Notes: a model not told the origin generated them from the sequence alone. Positions 31,873 to 42,136 are shown, numbered from the stretch's first letter. The stretch is 64,000 bases of DNA from Photobacterium profundum SS9 (GCF_000196255.1 NC_006370.1:3671411-3735410), one strand, 5' to 3'. Numbers and translations: made by a program.

Positions 31873-32463
31873 TTATAAATTTAAAAAATTCTGAACCATG
31901 ACGTCGGTTTCCACTAAAGGTAGCCCCATCACAGCATAATAACTGCCCTCAATTCGCGTGATAAATTTACCACCCAGTCCCTGAATGCCGTAGCTACCTG
32001 CCTTGTCTTGTGGTTCACCACTTTGCCAATATTTTTCTATTTCTTTTTCTGACAAGGTTTTAAACCAAACATCGGTAACAACTAACTGGGTTTCTTCACG
32101 CTCTACTGTTGCTACCGTAACAGATGTCATTACTTGATGTTGACGTCCTGATAGTAAGTTCAACATACGCTGCGCATCATTAAAATCTTTCGGTTTTTCT
32201 AAAATCGTTTCATCAACCACAACAATGGTATCTGCCCCTAAAACAGGCATTGTTGCTACCGCCGTTTTAGTTGCATTGATTTTTTTCACACCAGCTGTCG
32301 CTTTATCTCGCGATAATCGCTGAACATATTGCTCTGCCGTTTCACTAGGTTGATGACACTCTTCAACATCAACCACTACACGTTCAAATTGGTAGCCTAA
32401 TTGTGTTAATAGTTCTTGGCGTCGAGGCGAGCCTGATGCGAGATAAAGTTGTACTGCTGACAT
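31873..32463 (-). CDS. yhdE: Maf-like nucleotide pyrophosphatase (dTTP/UTP, YhdE type)
   Basis: House-cleaning pyrophosphatase that hydrolyses dTTP, UTP and modified nucleotides. It has 196 residues with the Maf loop LASGSPRRQEL near the N-terminus and LGADTIVVVD in the centre. The position before rng, after mreD, agrees with the E. coli mreBCD-yhdE-rng order. AAAGAG precedes the ATG. Confidence 0.93.
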   Translation of the reverse strand: MSAVQLYLASGSPRRQELLTQLGYQFERVVVDVEECHQPSETAEQYVQRLSRDKATAGVKKINATKTAVATMPVLGADTIVVVDETILEKPKDFNDAQRMLNLLSGRQHQVMTSVTVATVEREETQLVVTDVWFKTLSEKEIEKYWQSGEPQDKAGSYGIQGLGGKFITRIEGSYYAVMGLPLVETDVMVQNFLNL

Positions 32464-32514
32464 AACGACTCTTTAAATATTGATGTTCGGTACATAACCA
32501 AACTACATGAAACA

Positions 32515-32538
32515 AAAAGGGAGCAAAAACACGCTCCC
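32515..32538 (-). terminator. Terminator after mreBCD
   Basis: On the minus strand GGGAGC / GCTCCC with an 8-base loop is followed by TTTTT, 30 bases beyond the mreD stop. It separates the mre operon from maf-rng. Confidence 0.85.
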
Positions 32539-32568
32539 CTTCCGTCATTGTCTAATAACAATGTAACA

Positions 32569-33057
32569 CTAACGAATAGAAAACTTACGACGTACACGAC
32601 GTAATAATAAAAATAACCATGGCCACAACAAGAAGTTAAGCAAAATCGCCCATAATTGTTGAGGGTCAAAGGTGATTTCTGACACTAAATACTCAGCCCA
32701 GAATTCAACCAGTTTACCCATCAATGTGAGTACGGCGATAATCACGGCTTGCTGCCACAAGGATAAATTCCGTAGCATCTGGAAATTTAAAGCAATGATG
32801 TAACACAGTATTGACATCATCAGCCCGCGAACACCGAGGGTTGAACCTAACATTAAATCCCACAGTAAACCGACAACCAGTGCCGAACCCACGTTAACAC
32901 GGTGTGGTAATGCCAATACCCAATAACACGTAATCAATAACACCCATGAAGGGCGAAATGATTCCAGTACTCCAGGCCACGGGGCCGCTTGAAGAATCAA
33001 TGCAAAAATAAATGTAAGCCAAATTAGCATACGGCCATTAGGTCGACTACTCGCCAC
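32569..33057 (-). CDS. mreD: Rod shape-determining protein MreD
   Basis: Polytopic inner-membrane protein of the elongasome. The 162 residues form about five or six hydrophobic spans. The start is GTG at 33057, with GAGG about 9 bases upstream; the ATG at 33030 lacks a ribosome site and would lose conserved residues. It overlaps mreC by 11 bases. Confidence 0.93.
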   Translation of the reverse strand: MASSRPNGRMLIWLTFIFALILQAAPWPGVLESFRPSWVLLITCYWVLALPHRVNVGSALVVGLLWDLMLGSTLGVRGLMMSILCYIIALNFQMLRNLSLWQQAVIIAVLTLMGKLVEFWAEYLVSEITFDPQQLWAILLNFLLWPWLFLLLRRVRRKFSIR

Positions 33058-33907
33058 TTGTCGGTACCTCTTCTAGCATATTTTCTCGTTCGGTTGGCCA
33101 TACTAATAACAAGTAACGCAAGCGATCAAACTGTACCGTAGGACGGGCTTTAATCTGCGCAAATGGACGTTTGTTATCAAATGAAAACTCGGTGACATAA
33201 GCGACCGGATACCCTTCAGGATAACGCCCACCAAGCCCCGATGAAACCAACAAATCACCCACTTCAATATCGGTGCTGCTTGGTACGTGCTCAAGCTGCA
33301 TCATATCACTCTGGCCACTACCCGATGCGATCACTCGGATGTCATTTCGTACAACCTGAATCGGAATGGCATGCGTTGGATCGATCAATAGTAATACACG
33401 GCTATTATGGGCACCAACATACGATATTTGACCCACGATACCTTTTTCGTTGATCACAGGCTGACCTTCATAAACACCGTCAATGCGGCCTTTATCGATC
33501 ATTACCTGATGGCTATACGGATCAGAGTCTACCGCCATCACCTCGGCAATCATCTTGCGTTCATCACGCACGAAAGGTGAACCTAATAGCTCTCTTAAAC
33601 GCTGGTTTTCTTGCTTTAACTGATCGAGCAATAATACTTCGCTTTGCATAACCAGAACATCACGCTTCAGTGCTTTATTTTCTGACAATATACGCTGATG
33701 TGAGCTCACCTGACTTGATACACCATCTAACATTTCTCGAGGTAAGTTAGCGGCATATTGAAGGGGAGCAATCGCTGAGTTCAGCAAATAGCGTACGTTT
33801 GCAAAGGCATCAAGGCGGCTGTCGGCCAGCATAAGGCTAGCCGACAGTAATATGGCAAGAAACAGGCGTAATTGCAGAGAAGGACCTCTGCTAAATATAG
33901 GTTTCAT
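33047..33907 (-). CDS. mreC: Rod shape-determining protein MreC
   Basis: Bitopic periplasmic scaffold of the elongasome that activates PBP2-RodA. It has 286 residues, with a membrane helix near residues 12-28, a coiled-coil (about 70-105, SENKALKRDVLVMQSE region) and a beta-domain with VINEKGIVGQI. It lies between mreB and mreD. Confidence 0.95.
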   Translation of the reverse strand: MKPIFSRGPSLQLRLFLAILLSASLMLADSRLDAFANVRYLLNSAIAPLQYAANLPREMLDGVSSQVSSHQRILSENKALKRDVLVMQSEVLLLDQLKQENQRLRELLGSPFVRDERKMIAEVMAVDSDPYSHQVMIDKGRIDGVYEGQPVINEKGIVGQISYVGAHNSRVLLLIDPTHAIPIQVVRNDIRVIASGSGQSDMMQLEHVPSSTDIEVGDLLVSSGLGGRYPEGYPVAYVTEFSFDNKRPFAQIKARPTVQFDRLRYLLLVWPTERENMLEEVPTSGE

Positions 33908-33947
33908 GTAACGCTATAACCTGTTTTGTCGATTGCTTGGGGTCGCA

Positions 33948-35000
<1,053 letters not shown>

Positions 35001-35037
35001 CTAATCCTGAAGGCTCAAAATTCTTTAAATTGCGCTA

Positions 35038-35066
35038 AATGTACCAAGGGGCAGGGATCGAGACAA
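35038..35066 (-). promoter_or_regulatory. Candidate mreB promoter
   Basis: On the minus strand TTGTCT (35061-35066), a 17-base spacer and TACATT (35038-35043) lie about 50 bases before the mreB ATG. Both hexamers match only 4 of 6. The upstream msh operon reads in the same direction and no terminator is obvious, so read-through is also possible. Confidence 0.4.
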
Positions 35067-35105
35067 GGTATCGTTTGTCAAACCTGCCACAGATCTGCAT
35101 TTAAT

Positions 35106-38100
35106 TTAGTTAAGCAGCTGATTCATGCCCTTTTCGCCCCGATAAATAATTCTGTCGTTGCCACGGTAAACACCAAAGGTGACGACAGCAGATGGGTTTT
35201 CATCGCCTTTATTGCGCCAGTTGTATTGCAACCAAGGGCGATAATAGTCGTTAGCTATTGGTGCGGTCCCATTACAGGTTATTCCATCTTCTCCCAAGTG
35301 AGGTGAAGAGGCCAAACGTAACCAGAACCTAACCTGCTCACGATAATACTCGGAAGTTTTCGGATCAGCGGTGATCGTGAAGTTCTTACCTTCACTAACT
35401 TGACCATCCTCAGCCAAAATAGAGTTCGATTGATCCGGTTTCGTTGCCCAAACCACCTGCTTGCAGTAATTGTTGCCATTAAACTTGCTGGTGCTGTCAT
35501 CGGTATTGAGCACAAACGCGGTTACCGATGAATCCCAGTATTGTGCACGAACAGGTATATTGACCGCTTTATCGAACTGACTGTTTGCATCGTCAAGTTT
35601 CAGACGACCGTAACGGGCGGTAATATTACCCGCCAGCGCGATAGCTTTTTCCGGGGTTACGTCATCTGTATCACGTACCTCTAAGTCTTGGTCGGCAAAG
35701 TCTGTACAGCCTCTGGTAGCACAATCCGAAGGTATATTGGCCACTAACCCGACCCGCACATCATAAGGACCATCGGGTGTGGTGATTTTGGATGGTGGCG
35801 GACTGATGCCTGGAGGTGGCGGAGTTACCTCGCGCTTAAATCCTACCGAGGCATTCTCGACCTTCAACACTGCCTTAGACCAGTTTTGCCCCCAACCTGA
35901 TGGTAATAACCCGTTATCCAGACGCGGGGTTAGCTCATTCTTCTTGGTGTCCGTTACGCCGCCATCAATTGCCACTAAACCCAACGCTTCTTGATAACCT
36001 ACGGCAAAATCACCATAATTTAACGTCGCTTGTTTGGCTTCATTTTGTGCCTCAACGTCAAAGCTCGTCGTAAACCGCTGATCCATATAAGTGAATTTAT
36101 TAGGTACGGCATCCACCAACTCACTACTTTTTAAAGCAAAGTGATGAGGATAAAAACGGCCCAGAGTACTAACCCCTTGATCCAGCTTCATTTCGAGATA
36201 GGTCGCATCAGCCTGCAGCCACAGGCTCCCTACCTCGCTCCAGGTTAGATTACTTACGGTTAAGCCATCTTGTGCCTGCCCTTGGGTGAATGACGTAGAT
36301 ACCGTTCCAGCTAACTCTCCTTTGTTCGCAGTTCCCTCTTCAGGAACCGGAGAGTGAGGAGCATCAGGGATCGATAAATTCAGCGGCGCAGACAAATTCA
36401 GTGCCTCGACAGAATAATAATTGGGTGTCATCGCCACCTGACACCACGAACTAGCGGTAGTAACAACGTCGTTATTACCGTCACTACTATTATCCGTGAT
36501 TGGGTCATCTAAATCTGCGGTCCAAATAATAGGTTTAAAGGTAACACTGAATGTTTCGCCAGCCGCCGCAAAGCCATTTCCTGACGAAGATGTACCGAGG
36601 AAATCTGTTTTACCGCCAGCCGATTGAATACCACACAGCGCAAAGGTATACGGACGCGAATAAATAACCGCTTTGCCTTTCAGCCCTTTCCAATCCCTTT
36701 CACGGTCGTCACAGTCTGTACTGTTGGCCTTGCAGTCTTTCGGCTTCCATTTTTTATCAAGCAACTCAAAGGTAATTTCTCCGGCGTCGTTGTAGGTGAC
36801 AGGGAGAAGCGCTTTACCTTGCTTAAACTGAATTCTTTTTGTTTTTGAAGCACCATCGGCAAGCGTTGAACCATCAATATTCAGGCTCTTACTACCGGTT
36901 GTCGGTCGAACAAAATCCAGCGAGGTGATCTTTAATTTCTTCACTTCACCCTCAACTTTACCGTAATCTTCGATAACTTCACATTTCGCGCCCGTATCTG
37001 CCACCGCTTCTATCAATAACGTTTCGGTTTTGCCGGCAACCATTTTAGCGGGATCACCACCATTAATCCGAAAGCCAAAGGGTGCAAAACGATAAGGCCC
37101 GGCGTTATTACTCAAATCACCTGTCGCGCCTTCAATCGTGATCTCGCCAGCAGTCTTGCTCTGCAGCCATAACCTTCTCTGCCCACCGGGTAAGGAGGTC
37201 GTTATGTCTCCCTCGCTGCACTCTGCCGCATCTTCTGTCAGCGCCCAGCAACTGTTCGTCGAATTGACCGAGGTCACTGACGCATTCAGTGTTCCGGAAT
37301 AATTGGTATCGAGATCCCCGTTTTCTTTGCGTACGGAGAACGTCACCGGCATCCGCTCGCAGGTCAAACCAAATGCAGTTTTCGGCGTGATCTTCAGGGT
37401 GTTCTTTGGTTGTGGATCAAAACACTCGCTTTGTCCGATAATTTTCGCGGTATTACTCATCTGTAGCTGACAAGCTGTTACCGCACCAATTAGAGTCGTC
37501 GCATTGGATAAGGCCACTGGACCTTGTGAATAGATCCGGCCGTTAAACTGCCCTGCGATATTGATATTAACCGCATAGCTGGTATTTACCTGAGGAGGGC
37601 CATGCGGGAAATTAGCAGGCAAAGGACACGAGCCTCCGGAGTTATAGGCAAAAACTGTCAGATTATCGGTAGGATTTAAAGTATTCACCGAACCGCCGAT
37701 ATCTAATTTGTTCCATACATGAAGGACAACATTACCGTCAATGATGAGCTGACCACGAATATCAGCGGCATCCACCCAATATTCACCGGCAGGTAAGGTT
37801 AAATGACCACGAGGTTCGATAGTTAAACCATATGTCCAACCATAAGCTGCCGTAAAATAGGTACTAGGGCTAGCTATTTCATCTACAGTGATGACTTTAT
37901 TTTTAACAACGATTGATGCCCTCGAATCATCCCAGTGCAACACTTTTTTTGTCGCCTGAGTACCAGTTAGCAAACAGGTATTATCATCACACTTCCCCTG
38001 AAGCATACCTTCTGGGGTATAAACTTTCGGGTAGCCACTATCAACTACCTCATTGGTAAAACCGATCTTATACTCACTGGTATTATTGATTTTTGTACCA

Positions 38101-38648
38101 CGGTCAGAAGTAATTAGGTTATGCGGATTATTTTTCCAAGTCTGTACTGGCCCCGGAAACAGCTCACAATAATCGAGTTCTGGCGGCTTCGGTGGTTCGG
38201 GTGGCTCCAGAGTTCCGCTGCAATTTAAAATATTTACATTATTTCCAGCCACAGAAATATTATTACTCATACCTGAAAGAACTGCAGATTTTGAAGTCAC
38301 CCAGGACCAGCCATCAGGATTAATATCAGGGCGATACATATAATACTGCAGCTCTCCCGGGAAATTTTTATTCTTACCGGGAATAAAATGCAGCCAGATA
38401 TCATAACGGCCCCCAGTAACAGTCCAGACATCATTAATGACGGCTGATTCGTTGGGATTATTTGACCATAATATTTTTATGCGCGAGTTATTCCCTATCG
38501 CAATAACACTCTCGTCCTGACTACTGTTTTCAATCCTAAAAACAACATCAAACCCTTTATTGATTTTCAGGCCTTCACATGCCGCATTTACCGACAGACT
38601 AAAAAAGAATAGAAACGCGCTAAAAACCACTCGGTAATAATAATTCAT
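35106..38648 (-). CDS. mshQ: MSHA biogenesis protein MshQ, large tip/adhesin-like protein
   Basis: Very large secreted protein at the end of the msh cluster, 1180 residues. A signal peptide (about 1-22) precedes an N-terminal module, a proline-rich linker (EPPEPPKPPE at about 152-161), a beta-rich repeat region and a C-terminal part resembling the DUF6701 family found in MshQ proteins. Paired cysteines recur throughout. The start at 38648 overlaps the mshP stop (TAATG). Its role as pilus-tip adhesin is inferred from position and size, by analogy with PilY1-type proteins. Confidence 0.85.
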   Translation of the reverse strand: MNYYYRVVFSAFLFFFSLSVNAACEGLKINKGFDVVFRIENSSQDESVIAIGNNSRIKILWSNNPNESAVINDVWTVTGGRYDIWLHFIPGKNKNFPGELQYYMYRPDINPDGWSWVTSKSAVLSGMSNNISVAGNNVNILNCSGTLEPPEPPKPPELDYCELFPGPVQTWKNNPHNLITSDRGTKINNTSEYKIGFTNEVVDSGYPKVYTPEGMLQGKCDDNTCLLTGTQATKKVLHWDDSRASIVVKNKVITVDEIASPSTYFTAAYGWTYGLTIEPRGHLTLPAGEYWVDAADIRGQLIIDGNVVLHVWNKLDIGGSVNTLNPTDNLTVFAYNSGGSCPLPANFPHGPPQVNTSYAVNINIAGQFNGRIYSQGPVALSNATTLIGAVTACQLQMSNTAKIIGQSECFDPQPKNTLKITPKTAFGLTCERMPVTFSVRKENGDLDTNYSGTLNASVTSVNSTNSCWALTEDAAECSEGDITTSLPGGQRRLWLQSKTAGEITIEGATGDLSNNAGPYRFAPFGFRINGGDPAKMVAGKTETLLIEAVADTGAKCEVIEDYGKVEGEVKKLKITSLDFVRPTTGSKSLNIDGSTLADGASKTKRIQFKQGKALLPVTYNDAGEITFELLDKKWKPKDCKANSTDCDDRERDWKGLKGKAVIYSRPYTFALCGIQSAGGKTDFLGTSSSGNGFAAAGETFSVTFKPIIWTADLDDPITDNSSDGNNDVVTTASSWCQVAMTPNYYSVEALNLSAPLNLSIPDAPHSPVPEEGTANKGELAGTVSTSFTQGQAQDGLTVSNLTWSEVGSLWLQADATYLEMKLDQGVSTLGRFYPHHFALKSSELVDAVPNKFTYMDQRFTTSFDVEAQNEAKQATLNYGDFAVGYQEALGLVAIDGGVTDTKKNELTPRLDNGLLPSGWGQNWSKAVLKVENASVGFKREVTPPPPGISPPPSKITTPDGPYDVRVGLVANIPSDCATRGCTDFADQDLEVRDTDDVTPEKAIALAGNITARYGRLKLDDANSQFDKAVNIPVRAQYWDSSVTAFVLNTDDSTSKFNGNNYCKQVVWATKPDQSNSILAEDGQVSEGKNFTITADPKTSEYYREQVRFWLRLASSPHLGEDGITCNGTAPIANDYYRPWLQYNWRNKGDENPSAVVTFGVYRGNDRIIYRGEKGMNQLLN

Positions 38649-39067
38649 TAATTCAACTCCTTCGCCCATGCTTCCTGTACTCGTACCATCTGGTACTTAC
38701 CAGTTCCGCATGTTCCGGTGCTTTCTAACTTGTAATGTGTCACATTGCCTGCAGAGGTCGAGACAGTGAACGCCTCGCAGGTCACACTTGTCCGGCAGTT
38801 GTGAAAGTTTTCTGTCGCAACAGGGAAATCAGCGGAAGACGCACACTGGTTACCCGTTGAGCCATCATCGATTGGAAAGAGCCGATTCAGCCCCCACTCA
38901 ATGCCACTATGGGCGGCAAACCAAGCGCGGGTTCCCAGTACTTCGCGGGTGGTGGTATCACTCTGTGACCAGTTGATTTTTATCAATCCCATTGCCATTA
39001 CTGCCATCACTGTAATGACAAAAATAGAAACCATTAATGCGCTGCCTTGCTGTTTGCTACGGAACAT
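38648..39067 (-). CDS. mshP: MSHA minor pilin-like protein MshP (PilX-like)
   Basis: Small pilus-assembly protein of 139 residues with a PilX-like N-terminus: QQGSALMVS, then a long hydrophobic helix (about 10-31), then a cysteine-containing periplasmic part (four Cys in the C-terminal half). It lacks the full GFTLIE motif, as expected for PilX-type minor pilins. It overlaps mshO by 11 bases and mshQ by one base. Confidence 0.88.
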   Translation of the reverse strand: MFRSKQQGSALMVSIFVITVMAVMAMGLIKINWSQSDTTTREVLGTRAWFAAHSGIEWGLNRLFPIDDGSTGNQCASSADFPVATENFHNCRTSVTCEAFTVSTSAGNVTHYKLESTGTCGTGKYQMVRVQEAWAKELN

Positions 39068-39818
39068 TGATCACCTGCACATCGTGGCTGTATTGGGTTT
39101 TCTCACCGTTCTGACTGAACGCCAACTGGAAGTGAACTAAGGCATTTCGGTTTAGCGAGGCGTGCTCTAGAGTGAAGCGACTGTCAGTGAAAACAAGATG
39201 CTCCGCTAATGGCACTGCGGTAGAAAAAGCAGTGGTACCAATGTTTCTTGTCGCCCGGGTTAACTGGCTACCAGAAAGGCAAAATTGGACATCAATACCA
39301 TAGATATAAAAACGCCCGGAAACCGATTCACTAGCAAAGGTCATTGGGTTATTAAAACTGATCGTCCAAGGCTGAGTGCCCACCACTTCCTTGATCGCGG
39401 CAGAACGCGATGCTGAGGTCAAATCAGCCATCCTGACCGGGTTGATCACCAGCCTGCGGTCAGTAACTACGGCATCTGTACCTTCCACCGAACTGGACAT
39501 GACACCCTCTAAATTGTCTATATCTTCAAGCGTCTGGTTGGTATAGAAACCGGCATATTCAATCGGGGTGAAAGTAATACACTTCTTATCGCCGGAAACA
39601 ATCAGGCTGTTGGGCACGGCATGGCGTAACTCCCGCGAAATGCGTTCAGCGGCAAACCGAGCCTGTGACTGCAACTGTTCCCGATCGCGATTTTGAATAT
39701 AGCCTTGCGCACCGAGCTGCAGATAACTGCCGATCCCCACTGAAATCACGCCCAGTACCATCAAAGACATAATGATTTCTATCAGGGTAAAACCTTGTGA
39801 GTATTTACTGACTGGCAT
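39057..39818 (-). CDS. mshO: MSHA minor pilin MshO
   Basis: Minor pilin of 253 residues with the prepilin signature GFTLIE (G9/F10 cleavage) and a hydrophobic helix, resembling PilW-type proteins. It contains two cysteines in the C-terminal half. It overlaps mshD by one base at the stop (TAATG) and mshP by 11. Likely part of the priming/tip complex. Confidence 0.9.
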   Translation of the reverse strand: MPVSKYSQGFTLIEIIMSLMVLGVISVGIGSYLQLGAQGYIQNRDREQLQSQARFAAERISRELRHAVPNSLIVSGDKKCITFTPIEYAGFYTNQTLEDIDNLEGVMSSSVEGTDAVVTDRRLVINPVRMADLTSASRSAAIKEVVGTQPWTISFNNPMTFASESVSGRFYIYGIDVQFCLSGSQLTRATRNIGTTAFSTAVPLAEHLVFTDSRFTLEHASLNRNALVHFQLAFSQNGEKTQYSHDVQVINVP

Positions 39819-40444
39819 TAGTAATTACTCCGATAGGCTGAAAACTGATAGGTGCCGTAGCGCCCCGCATCAACAGTCAGGTTGATCCGCTTGTGACGGC
39901 GATTGGCTTTAACACTGGCATCATCGGCCTGATTATCATGATTCGCGTCATAAAAGACATCAACGGATACCACAAAATTCTTATATTGATCATTCACTTC
40001 AATGCCAACGATATCCGTGATCTTTCCTCGTTCATCCGTACAGCTGCGATTCTCCCCGACCCAGCAACCGATATAATCATCAACATCATTTAACTGGGTG
40101 CGGTTTTCGCTATCAGGCCCCAGCGTCACGGTACAGGCTGGTGGTGTTGGTGCTGGCGGGGGAATTAAAGTTAAGTCCGGGTGGACATTATCATCACAGC
40201 GAAACCGCTCACCGTTATCATCACTGTTGTGATCAAATTTGCGCGCCAGAATTTCCGTCATAAACGCATTGGCCAATGCCGAAGCACGCGCCTGATAATG
40301 GGGGGTGGCTGATTGCTCTATTTGAGGGAATAAAAAGCTGGTCAGGGTCACCATCGCGATGCCCATGATCACAATGGCAATAATGCCTTCAATCAGGGTA
40401 AAACCTTTGCTCTTTTTTAATGGCTTAATAATTACGGGCTTCAT
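39818..40444 (-). CDS. mshD: MSHA minor pilin MshD
   Basis: Minor pilin of 208 residues with prepilin motif GFTLIE cut after G14 and a hydrophobic helix, resembling PilV-type minor pilins. The start at 40444 overlaps the mshC stop (ATGA); a TTG two codons upstream is less likely. It contains a proline-rich loop PPPAPTPPA at about 90-98. Confidence 0.9.
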   Translation of the reverse strand: MKPVIIKPLKKSKGFTLIEGIIAIVIMGIAMVTLTSFLFPQIEQSATPHYQARASALANAFMTEILARKFDHNSDDNGERFRCDDNVHPDLTLIPPPAPTPPACTVTLGPDSENRTQLNDVDDYIGCWVGENRSCTDERGKITDIVGIEVNDQYKNFVVSVDVFYDANHDNQADDASVKANRRHKRINLTVDAGRYGTYQFSAYRSNY

Positions 40445-40944
40445 ACACAATCACCTTCGCGGATAAAGCCTTCGCTGTTAATACACAAGCTAGCGGTTTC
40501 CCCATTACGGGAACGAACCGTTACCTTGCACCCTGAACTCGTGGTGCAAATCCGCTTGCTGGTCGCGTCAACCGGGCGCCCGAGCAAATTGAAATAGATA
40601 TTGGTTACCGATGTCATGAAAGTAACTTCCGCCTGCTTACCCCGCAGCACGTCGCTGAACATGTCATCATTACTGCTGCATGCTGCTGGGCGACCGAAAC
40701 GGCTGTTTTCTTCATTTGCAACATTGGTGATAACCAGACGCTGACAGGCGTTGAGGGTGCCATCGGTTTGCATCGCGGTAATCTGAATTTGACGGGCAAT
40801 CGCAATGGCTTGATCGCGAGTGATAAAGGCATCGAAACTGCTGCGCCCGCTCATTCGCGAGGCAGCCGTCAGGCTGATGATCCCGACAAGAATAATCACT
40901 ATAATGAGTTCGATTAAGGTAAAGCCACGATTTTTTCCTGACAT
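40441..40944 (-). CDS. mshC: MSHA minor pilin MshC
   Basis: Minor pilin of 167 residues with GFTLIE after G7 and a hydrophobic helix, resembling FimT/GspH-type proteins. It has several cysteines in the second half (CTTSSGC, and a terminal GDCV). First gene after the mshA 3' hairpins; AGGGTGAG precedes the ATG. It is followed by mshD with overlap. Confidence 0.9.
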   Translation of the reverse strand: MSGKNRGFTLIELIIVIILVGIISLTAASRMSGRSSFDAFITRDQAIAIARQIQITAMQTDGTLNACQRLVITNVANEENSRFGRPAACSSNDDMFSDVLRGKQAEVTFMTSVTNIYFNLLGRPVDATSKRICTTSSGCKVTVRSRNGETASLCINSEGFIREGDCV

Positions 40945-40971
40945 AACTCACCCTAAAATGACAAAATATCT

Positions 40972-41025
40972 ATTTAAAAAAGGCACCATCAAGCGCCTTT
41001 TTTAAATAGAGCTCCGAAGAGCTCT
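40972..41025 (-). terminator. Tandem hairpins after mshA (UUCG tetraloop, then T-run terminator)
   Basis: On the minus strand, seven bases after the mshA stop, AGAGCTC/GAGCTCT closes a UUCG loop with a C-G pair (41008-41025), the very stable cUUCGg fold. Directly after it comes a 13-bp stem with a 10-base loop whose arm ends in TTTTTT (40972-41007). Together they form a stable mRNA end and a probable partial terminator between the major pilin and the minor-pilin genes. Confidence 0.85.
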
Positions 41026-41031
41026 AATCAA

Positions 41032-41508
41032 TTAACAGTCGGTATCAACTACTGCCGCTGTTGCAGAAGCAGAAGAGGTAGCCTGTGTGTAGCGAACAAA
41101 GCAAGATGTCGGAGTATTACCATCGCCCCACTTAGTATTACCATCAAAAGAATACAAGATTGTTTGACCGGCAGTTTCTGCTTTAGCTTCCCAATCAGCA
41201 GATAAGCCGTTAACCGCTGCTTCAAGTGCTGCAGATGTTGCTTGAGGATAGCCAAACGCTATAGCAATATTTGCGCCATTATCACCAGTAATAGAGCTAT
41301 TACCTATTGATTCAACACCATTAATAGCCGCTTTACCAAAGGTAATACCCGAAGCACCCTCAATAGCACCTTTCAGACCTTGTAACGATGCAGAACGTGC
41401 GTCATTTTGCAGGTTCAAGAAACGTGGTGCAGCTGTTACAGCCAAAATACCCAGAATAACAATTACAACCACTAACTCGATTAGCGTAAAGCCGCCTTGA
41501 CGTTTCAT
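41032..41508 (-). CDS. mshA: MSHA major pilin MshA
   Basis: Major structural subunit of the MSHA pilus. The 158-residue precursor has prepilin motif GFTLIE, cut after G6, the hydrophobic helix VVVIVILGILAVTAAPRF, a disulfide pair near the C-terminus (Cys in SCFVRY and the final C158), and a serine/alanine-rich segment (ATSSASATAA, about 143-152) between them. The ribosome site AGGAGAG is the strongest in the cluster. mshB precedes it by 13 bases; tandem hairpins follow. Confidence 0.95.
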   Translation of the reverse strand: MKRQGGFTLIELVVVIVILGILAVTAAPRFLNLQNDARSASLQGLKGAIEGASGITFGKAAINGVESIGNSSITGDNGANIAIAFGYPQATSAALEAAVNGLSADWEAKAETAGQTILYSFDGNTKWGDGNTPTSCFVRYTQATSSASATAAVVDTDC

Positions 41509-41521
41509 AAAACTCTCCTAA

Positions 41522-42112
41522 TTATTGTAAATTTACTTCGACTTGGCCAAAGGCCGGTTTGTAGATAAATGAATGTCCCGCTTCAACATCTGTTGAACCT
41601 GAACCCTTGGTACCAGCCGAAGCTAGTTGGTAATAACGACACTGCTTGCTGGCATCCGAGTCTTCAACAGTGACGTAAAATAAATAGTTGCCATTGGTAG
41701 CATCTGACGATGACGTCGTCGCTAACGGCGGGTTTTGTAATAGGTTATTGATCAGATCTAAGCAGTCATTCACATCAACACTGTTTACATCACTTTTGTT
41801 ACTTGCTTCTAATGCAAACGGATAACCATCGCGCACTGAATCATCAGCGATTGCTTTGGTTAATGAAAAAACCGTTCCGTCATAATTCACGACATTTTGG
41901 CTATTATCATCGGTCGGTCGACCATAAGCTTCCCACTGTGCACGGGCAGACAATGCAGCAGTGGCATAACCACCCGCAATACCTTTAATTGATGACTTCT
42001 TGGCTTCATCCGTTATTTGAATAAAACGAGGTAATGCAACAGCAGATAATAGACCTACAACGATAATAACAATCACTAATTCAACAAGGGAAAAGCCTTT
42101 TTGTTTTTTCAT
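41522..42112 (-). CDS. mshB: MSHA pilin protein MshB
   Basis: Minor pilin of 196 residues with prepilin motif GFSLVE, cut after G6, a hydrophobic helix, and an ALPRFIQITDEAKKSS segment close to MshA. In Vibrio cholerae mshB is reported to start the structural operon. Its promoter would then lie inside or at the end of mshF (24 bases between stop and start), but I find no clear hexamers. Confidence 0.92.
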   Translation of the reverse strand: MKKQKGFSLVELVIVIIVVGLLSAVALPRFIQITDEAKKSSIKGIAGGYATAALSARAQWEAYGRPTDDNSQNVVNYDGTVFSLTKAIADDSVRDGYPFALEASNKSDVNSVDVNDCLDLINNLLQNPPLATTSSSDATNGNYLFYVTVEDSDASKQCRYYQLASAGTKGSGSTDVEAGHSFIYKPAFGQVEVNLQ

Positions 42113-42136
42113 TTTTTATTAATACTCTTGTCAATA

